Assembly: GCF_048066115.1 (NCBI RefSeq)
Contig: NZ_JBLTYX010000011.1
Span: forward strand, 1-64,000
DNA length: 64,000 nucleotides
From: Niveispirillum sp048066115
GTDB taxonomy: Bacteria > Pseudomonadota > Alphaproteobacteria > Azospirillales > Azospirillaceae
Reading direction: 5' to 3'
The translations under genes and the position numbers were made by a program. The notes below the pieces were generated by a model. It saw only the letters and a program-made list of their open reading frames with translations, was not told the DNA's origin and ran no database searches. Positions 59,067-64,000 of this stretch are shown one piece after another. The first letter of the stretch is position 1; every line of letters begins with the position of its first letter.

Positions 59067-59513
59067 TCAGGGCTGCAACTGCCGGGGCAGGGCGCCCAGC
59101 TTCTCCGTGAAATGCCGGCCCAGATCACCCAGGGTCACCTTCTCCAACCGCGCCAGCAGCACGGCCTTGGCCTCCACCAGTGCCATATCCAGTGCGCCAT
59201 TGACCGCCTGTTCCACCAGGCAGTCGGGATTGTCGACTGACGGGCCCAGCGCGAACAGCTGCGGTTCGTCCAGGGCGCGATAGATGTCCAGCAGGCTGAT
59301 CTCGTCCAGCGTACGCGCCAGCACCCAGCCGCCGCCATGCCCCTTTTCCGACCGGACCAGCCCGTGCCGGCGCAGGCCACCCATGGTCCGCCGCACGACC
59401 ACCGGGTTGGTGTTCAGCATCCGGGCCAGCATCTCCGACGTCGCCGCCCCCGCCAGCCGGTCCATATGGACCAGGGCGTGCAGCATGCGGGAAAGGCGGC
59501 TGTCATGGCGCAT
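59067..59513 (-). CDS. Rrf2 family transcriptional regulator
   Basis: A 148-residue regulator. The winged-helix N-terminus reads RLSRMLHALVHMDRLAGAATSEMLARMLNTNPVVVRRTMGGLRRHGLVRSEKGHGGGWVLAR, the standard Rrf2 DNA-binding pattern. The [Fe-S]-binding three-cysteine loop of IscR/NsrR is absent; only one cysteine (NPDCLVEQAV) remains, so it may sense oxidants or thiols by that residue. The start is at 59513. It is divergent from a thioredoxin-reductase-like gene and probably regulates it through the palindrome at 59577-59603. Confidence 0.9.
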   Translation of the reverse strand: MRHDSRLSRMLHALVHMDRLAGAATSEMLARMLNTNPVVVRRTMGGLRRHGLVRSEKGHGGGWVLARTLDEISLLDIYRALDEPQLFALGPSVDNPDCLVEQAVNGALDMALVEAKAVLLARLEKVTLGDLGRHFTEKLGALPRQLQP

Positions 59514-59576
59514 GCCTCTGCATAGCGCAGCGCCAGTCACGTAACAAGCGGAGTTGCGAAACCCGACGATCTGTGT

Positions 59577-59603
59577 TTCATGTAATTTATAAAGTTACAT
59601 GAA
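59577..59603. promoter_or_regulatory. Palindromic operator candidate for the Rrf2 regulator
   Basis: TTCATGTAA (59577-59585) and TTACATGAA (59595-59603) are perfect 9-base arms around TTTATAAAG. The site ends 11 bases before the ATG of the reductase gene and 63 bases before the Rrf2 gene, so a bound repressor would block the reductase promoter or translation start. The size and AT-rich centre fit Rrf2 binding sites; binding is inferred. Confidence 0.7.
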
Positions 59604-59614
59604 AGAGGCCTATC

Positions 59615-60514
59615 ATGATTCACGACGTGATCATCATCGGCGGCAGCTTCGCCGGCCTGTCCGCCGCCCTGCCGCTGGCCCGTGCCCGCCGCCGGGTGCT
59701 GCTGGTCGATGCCGGCCGTCCGCGCAACCGCTTCGCCAGCCATTCCCACAATTTCCTGGGTCAGGACGGTGTTCCCCCGGCCGACATCGTGGCCCTGGGT
59801 CGCCGCCAGCTTGGTGTCTATCCAACGGTCGCTTTCGCCGATGACCTTGCGGAAGGGGTGGAGGGGGCGTCCGACCTTTTCACCATCGCCCTGCGCTCCG
59901 GCGCCATCCATACCGGCCGCCGCCTGATCCTGGCCACCGGCGTGCGGGATGAACTGCCGGCCCTGCCGGGTCTGGCGGAACGCTGGGGCGTCAGCGCGCT
60001 GCATTGCCCCTATTGCCATGGCTATGAGGTGGCGGACCGGCCTCTGGGTGTCCTGGCCACGCAGGCTGGTGCCGATCAGAAGGCGCTGCTGATCGCCGAT
60101 TGGGGCCCCGCCACCCTGTTCACGCAAGGGCGCTTCACGCCGGAGCCGGAGATGGCCGCAAAGCTGGCTGCACGCGGCGTGACGGTGGAGATATCGCCCA
60201 TCGTGGAACTGTTGGGTGATGCGCCCGACCTGTCGGCGGTGCGGCTGGCCGATGGAAGGGTGCTGCCCCTGACCGCCCTGTTCGTCGGCCCGCAGACCAG
60301 CATGGCCAGTCCGCTGGCCGAACAACTGGGTTGTGCGTTCGAGGACGGGCATAGCGGCCCCACCCTGCGCGTCGACGCGTTCAAGCAGACCAGCGTGCCG
60401 GGCGTCTATGGGGCCGGCGATGCCACCATGGGCATGCACAGTGCTCCCCTGGCGGCCGCGTCGGGCACGCTGGCGGGTGTCGGCGCGCACCGGTCGCTGC
60501 TGGGGTGGGATTAA
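59615..60514 (+). CDS. Thioredoxin-reductase-like FAD/NAD(P)-dependent oxidoreductase
   Basis: A 299-residue flavoprotein. The FAD-binding start is DVIIIGGSFAGLSAALPLARARRRVLLVDAG. The redox centre CPYC lies in WGVSALHCPYCHGYEVADR, and the C-terminal FAD motif is GVYGAGDATMGMHSAPLAAASG. The NAD(P) loop is degenerate (GVLATQAGADQKALL instead of GxGxxA), so it may not use NADPH in the classical way. Such proteins often sit beside Rrf2 regulators. The ATG at 59615 has GAAAGAGG upstream. Confidence 0.9.
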   Translation: MIHDVIIIGGSFAGLSAALPLARARRRVLLVDAGRPRNRFASHSHNFLGQDGVPPADIVALGRRQLGVYPTVAFADDLAEGVEGASDLFTIALRSGAIHTGRRLILATGVRDELPALPGLAERWGVSALHCPYCHGYEVADRPLGVLATQAGADQKALLIADWGPATLFTQGRFTPEPEMAAKLAARGVTVEISPIVELLGDAPDLSAVRLADGRVLPLTALFVGPQTSMASPLAEQLGCAFEDGHSGPTLRVDAFKQTSVPGVYGAGDATMGMHSAPLAAASGTLAGVGAHRSLLGWD

Positions 60515-60536
60515 GCCAGGGGCATGCAATGCCCCT

Positions 60537-60613
60537 GGAGGCCGGCGTCCGCCGGCCAGCCCAAATGCGGCGTAAGCCATGCCGGATGGCGGCGCCCGGC
60601 GCCTGAGGGCGCA
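60537..60613. repeat. Multi-hairpin intergenic repeat, copy E
   Basis: It retains the first stem in diverged form (GCCGGCGTCCGCCGGC), lacks the long central palindrome, and has the third stem as GCC-GGAT-GGC with the GGCGCCCGGCGCCTGAGGG tail. It is preceded directly by a hairpin CCAGGGGCAT-GCA-ATGCCCCTGG. It lies between the reductase and the divL-like kinase. Confidence 0.8.
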
Positions 60614-63091
60614 TCACAGCGTGCTCAACGCCGCGGGCAGGCAGCAGCGGATGGTGCTGCCGGTCTGGCCGTCGCTGTCGATCTCCACGCTGCCGCCATG
60701 CAGCTCGATGAAGCTCTTGACCAGCGACAAGCCCAGGCCCGCCCCGGTGGACCCCGCCGCCCCGGCGGACCCGCGCTCGAACCGTTCGAACACCCGGCTC
60801 TGCTCGTCGCTGGCGATGCCCAGGCCGGTATCGCTGACCGCCAGCACCACCCGGTCGCCGCGCCGTTCCGCCGACAGGGTGATGCGCCCGCCGGCCGGGG
60901 TGAACTTGATGGCGTTGGACACCAGGTTGAACAGGGCCTGTTTCAGCCGCTTCTCGTCGCCCTCCATGGCGCCCGTGTGCTCCGGCACATCCACCCGCAG
61001 GTCCAGCCCCTGCTTGCGGGCCCAGTCGCGGGTCAGGCCGGCCACGGAATGCAGCAGCTGCGGAATGTCGAACCGCTCATGCTCCAGCACCATGAACCCG
61101 GCCTCGATGGTCGCCAGATCCAGAATGTCGTTGACCAGCGACAGCAACCGCCGGCTCGCCTCCAGCACGCCCTTGGCATATTCTTGCTGGCGATTGTTCA
61201 GCGGCCCGAAATACTGGTTATGCAGGATCTCCGCGAAGCCCATGATGGCGTTCAGCGGCGTGCGCAGCTGGTACGACACGTTGGCGATGAATTCCGCCTT
61301 CAGCCGGTCGGCGGCCTCCAGCGCCTCGTTCGATGACCGCAGCGCCGTCTCCACCCGGTCGCTGTCGGTGACATCCAGGCAGGAGAACAGCACGGCGCCG
61401 TCGGGCAGTGGCACCAGGGCATAGCGCAGCACCGACCCGTCCACCCGGCGCATGATGCCGGCATCGGCCGCCCGCTCCAGCAGCCGCCCGACCAGCCGCA
61501 CCCGCTCCTGCTCCCAATCCCCGCCCTGGTCCAGCAGGGGGCGGACCAGATCGACCACGCCGCTGGCATGCGGCTCGCCCCGCACCTGCTCCGACCCCAC
61601 GGCCCACAGGCGCTGGAAGGCCGGGTTGCACAGTTTCAGGCGGCCGTCGCCGCCGAACACCGCTACACCCTCGGCCAGATTGTCCAGCGTCTCCTGCTGC
61701 ACGGCCATCAGCGTGTTGTAGGAGCTTTCCAGCGCCAGCGTATGGGTCACATCCTCGGTCACGAACATCAGCCCGCCGAACGGATGCGGCACCGACAGGG
61801 CGCGGAGCGTCCGCCCGTCGGGCAGATGGATCAGTTCCTCCATCGGCTCGATCAGCGAGGTGAACAGGCCCAGCTGCTGCTTCTTCCAGCGCGGGAAATC
61901 CGCCTCCTCGGTCAGCTTGCGCCGCGCCCGCAAATCCTCCAGCACCTCGCCATAGGTCGGCTCGTCCGCCAGCCAGCCCGTATCCATGTCCCACAGCCGG
62001 GCATAGGCGTGGTTGTGGAACTTGATGCGCATGTCGGGGCCATAGATGGCGATGGCGGAGCCCATCTGGTGCAGCACCTCGCCATGCGCGTCGATATGGC
62101 GGGTCAGCTCGTCCTTCAGGCCGCGTTCGGTGGTGCGGTCCACGGCCATGCCGATCATGCCGCCCTGGGGCAGGGGGATCTCGGTCAGGTGGAACAGGCG
62201 GCGGTCGCCATCCACCACCAGGAACCTTTCCTCCTCCTGGGCCGCGCCCGCATCGCGCGCCCGCATGGCCAGGTCGCGCGGCCCCCCGAACAGGCCGCCG
62301 CCCGGCAATTCCCGTCCGCCCTCCAGCACCCGTTCCGGCGTGCTGTCCAGCAGATGGGCATAGGCCGCGTTGCACCAGTCCAGGTCCAGCGATGCCCCGC
62401 GCCGCCACAGCGGGATGGGCAGGGACGACAGCAGCGTGCGCAGCCGCTCCAGCTCCGCCGTCTGCATCATGTGCAGTTCCTGCCGCCGCAACTGGTCCTG
62501 GCCCTGCACGGTGATGTCGCGCAGCCAGAGCAGGTGCAGGCAGGCTCCTTCCGGTCCCCCGCCCCGCCGTCCGCTGGCCTGGAAGAATTTCGACCCGTCG
62601 GCCAGCCGCACATTGATCTGGAAGGGCTGACCGCTATCCACCAGATGCCGGAAGGACCCGTGCAGGGCCGCGGCATCGCTGGGCGCCAGCGCCTGTTCGA
62701 CATCATCCAGCCGGCGCACCTGGTCCAGCCCCAGCAGGCCGGCGAAACCGGGCGACAGGGCCAGGTCACCCGTCACGCCCTGCGCGAACCAGGGATCGGG
62801 CGATGCATCCAGCAGGGCCAGCAGACGGGCGTTTTCCGCCTTGGACTCCACCAGGTCCAGGTCGCGGCCCCGGCACCAGGCCAGCAGGCGCACGAACAGC
62901 GACGCGACGGTCAGCAGCAGGGCCAGCGTCAGCAGGCCGAGCACGGGGGATTGCGCCTCCCACAGGATGGGAAGCAACATCCAGCCGATCCCGGCCAGAC
63001 CCAGCAGGGCCGCGGCGGCGATGGCGATGACATGGGCGAAAGCGGGCTTCACGGTGCGCAGAGTGTAGAAGGTGAAATCATTGAAAAGCAA
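60614..63091 (-). CDS. divL: DivL-like PAS kinase with tyrosine at the phosphoacceptor site
   Basis: An 825-residue membrane protein. N-terminal membrane segments (AFAHVIAIAAAALLGLAGIGW and LGLLTLALLLTVASLFVRLLAW) precede several PAS domains (e.g. LDASPDPWFAQGVTGD and MGSAIAIYGPDMRIKFHNHAYARLW) and a HisKA/HATPase core. The H-box reads EFIANVSYQLRTPLNAIMGF: Tyr at residue about 607 replaces the acceptor His, as in Caulobacter DivL. The ATPase motifs NLVSNAIKFTPAGG, VSDTGLGIAS and GAGLGLSLVKSFIELHGG are intact. DivL controls CckA/CtrA in the cell cycle by binding DivK rather than by phosphorylation. The start is TTG at 63091 or GTG at 63052. Confidence 0.82.
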   Translation of the reverse strand: MLFNDFTFYTLRTVKPAFAHVIAIAAAALLGLAGIGWMLLPILWEAQSPVLGLLTLALLLTVASLFVRLLAWCRGRDLDLVESKAENARLLALLDASPDPWFAQGVTGDLALSPGFAGLLGLDQVRRLDDVEQALAPSDAAALHGSFRHLVDSGQPFQINVRLADGSKFFQASGRRGGGPEGACLHLLWLRDITVQGQDQLRRQELHMMQTAELERLRTLLSSLPIPLWRRGASLDLDWCNAAYAHLLDSTPERVLEGGRELPGGGLFGGPRDLAMRARDAGAAQEEERFLVVDGDRRLFHLTEIPLPQGGMIGMAVDRTTERGLKDELTRHIDAHGEVLHQMGSAIAIYGPDMRIKFHNHAYARLWDMDTGWLADEPTYGEVLEDLRARRKLTEEADFPRWKKQQLGLFTSLIEPMEELIHLPDGRTLRALSVPHPFGGLMFVTEDVTHTLALESSYNTLMAVQQETLDNLAEGVAVFGGDGRLKLCNPAFQRLWAVGSEQVRGEPHASGVVDLVRPLLDQGGDWEQERVRLVGRLLERAADAGIMRRVDGSVLRYALVPLPDGAVLFSCLDVTDSDRVETALRSSNEALEAADRLKAEFIANVSYQLRTPLNAIMGFAEILHNQYFGPLNNRQQEYAKGVLEASRRLLSLVNDILDLATIEAGFMVLEHERFDIPQLLHSVAGLTRDWARKQGLDLRVDVPEHTGAMEGDEKRLKQALFNLVSNAIKFTPAGGRITLSAERRGDRVVLAVSDTGLGIASDEQSRVFERFERGSAGAAGSTGAGLGLSLVKSFIELHGGSVEIDSDGQTGSTIRCCLPAALSTL

Positions 63092-63201
63092 GGGGCGGTG
63101 GCCTCACCTTGCGATGAGGGCGCTACATCCCGCGCTTGACTGTGTTGCGACCCTCCCCACATAGCATTTCATCTTTCCGAAAGCCCACCCGAGTGATCCC
63201 G

Positions 63202-63762
63202 ATGAGCGGCAATTCAAACCCCCACGATCCCATCCAGTGGCATGGCACCACCATCCTGTCCGTCCGCAAGGGCGGCGAGGTGGTGATCGCCGGCGATGGC
63301 CAGGTGTCGATGGGCCAGACGGTGATGAAGTCCAACGCCCGCAAGGTGCGCCGGCTGGCCGGCGGTTCGGTCATGGCCGGTTTCGCCGGTGCCACGGCCG
63401 ATGCCTTCGCCCTGTTCGAACGGCTGGAAGCCAAGCTGGAACAGCATCCGGGCCAGTTGACCCGTGCGGCGGTGGAAATGGCCAAGGACTGGCGCACCGA
63501 CCGCTATCTGCGCCGGCTGGAAGCGCTGATGGCCGTGGCCGACAAGGATGTGTCCCTGGTCATCACCGGCAATGGTGACGTGCTGGAGCCGGAAGACGGG
63601 ATCATCGGCATCGGTTCCGGCGGCTCCTATGCCCTGGCCGCGGCCCGTGCCCTGGTCGATATCGATGGTTTCGATGCCGAAAAGATCGCGCGTCGCGCCA
63701 TGAAAGTGGCCGCCGACATCTGCGTCTATACCAACCATTCCGTTACGCTGGAGAAGATGTGA
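63202..63762 (+). CDS. hslV: ATP-dependent protease proteolytic subunit HslV
   Basis: The threonine peptidase of the HslVU (ClpYQ) protease. It is 186 residues from the ATG at 63202. The mature N-terminal Thr is in HGTTILSVRKGGEVVIAGDGQVSMG, so a propeptide of 14 or 15 residues is removed; this longer propeptide is usual in alphaproteobacteria. GSVMAGFAGATADAFALFERLE and GIGSGGSYALAAARAL are typical. It overlaps hslU by one base. It is divergent from the divL-like kinase. Confidence 0.96.
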   Translation: MSGNSNPHDPIQWHGTTILSVRKGGEVVIAGDGQVSMGQTVMKSNARKVRRLAGGSVMAGFAGATADAFALFERLEAKLEQHPGQLTRAAVEMAKDWRTDRYLRRLEALMAVADKDVSLVITGNGDVLEPEDGIIGIGSGGSYALAAARALVDIDGFDAEKIARRAMKVAADICVYTNHSVTLEKM

Positions 63763-64000
63763 TGAGTGCCACCGCCTTCTCCCCGCGCGAGATCGTTTCG
63801 GAACTGGATCGTTTTATCGTCGGCCAGAACGAGGCCAAGCGCGCCGTCGCCATCGCCTTGCGCAACCGCTGGCGGCGCCAGCAGCTGTCGGGCCAGATGC
63901 GTGAGGAAGTGTATCCCAAGAACATCCTGATGATCGGCCCCACCGGCGTGGGCAAGACGGAGATCGCGCGGCGCCTGGCCAAGCTGGCCCAGGCCCCGTT
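63762..64000 (+). CDS. hslU: ATP-dependent protease ATPase subunit HslU (5' part)
   Basis: The AAA+ unfoldase that feeds HslV. Only the first 79 codons lie in the window: SPREIVSELDRFIVGQNEAK, then ALRNRWRRQQL and the Walker A GPTGVGKTEIARRLAKL. The ATG shares one base with the hslV stop codon (TGATG), so translation is coupled. The gene is cut by the window edge and appears intact up to it. Confidence 0.95.
   Translation, partial: MSATAFSPREIVSELDRFIVGQNEAKRAVAIALRNRWRRQQLSGQMREEVYPKNILMIGPTGVGKTEIARRLAKLAQAP

Overview
The window is GC-rich, densely packed chromosomal DNA from an alphaproteobacterium. Supporting signs are a MucR/Ros regulator, an ornithine-lipid olsB-olsA operon, a DivL-like kinase with tyrosine at the phosphoacceptor position, a Caulobacter/Xanthomonas-type TonB receptor, and dispersed palindromes of the kind that translate as TPAKAGAQ. 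A Rhodospirillales/Azospirillaceae relative (for example Niveispirillum-like) is my best guess, but that is inference. I see no tRNA, rRNA, CRISPR array, phage or insertion sequence; the window reads as core and near-core genome.

Layout. 1-6.5 kb: nagZ, an unrecognised membrane sensor, a methyltransferase and a large TonB-dependent receptor. 6.5-13.5 kb: a divergent TetR/SDR pair with a direct-repeat operator candidate, a small membrane protein, a livHMGF branched-chain amino-acid ABC operon without its binding protein, and panE. 13.8-16.7 kb: a PAS-GGDEF-EAL protein. 17-24.1 kb: a four-gene envelope module (DUF1302 outer-membrane-type protein, DUF1329 LolB-like periplasmic protein, Ycf48-like propeller, RND/MMPL permease), followed at 24.3-26.1 kb by two tandem paralogous glycosyltransferase-like genes. 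26-36.8 kb: GDSL autotransporter, FG-GAP protein, ychF, a lipoprotein, a serine-less beta-lactamase-like protein, a chemoreceptor and a stand-alone periplasmic Cache-like protein. 36.9-43.3 kb: pyrE, pyrC, a solute-binding-like protein, osmC, a soluble orphan histidine kinase, nitronate monooxygenase and psuG. 43.3-48.2 kb: malQ divergent from a GH15/phosphorylase-kinase-alpha-like protein (alpha-glucan metabolism). 48.5-56.3 kb: GNAT, GST, comF, grxC, nitrilase, truA, vanX-type dipeptidase, tsaB, rimI, tusA-like and mucR. 56.6-64 kb: olsBA, Smr protein, an Rrf2/thioredoxin-reductase-like divergent pair, the divL-like kinase, and hslV with the start of hslU.

The strongest leads for something not well described are three. 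The first is the envelope module at 17020-24130 (possibly extending to 26075), which has the parts of an inner-to-outer membrane path for a hydrophobic cargo. The second is a family of five intergenic multi-hairpin repeats in which stems vary by compensatory changes. The third is the DivL-like kinase beside hslVU. Several candidate operators (7127-7165, 31290-31327, 44886-44900, 59577-59603) sit in divergent promoter regions and are directly testable.
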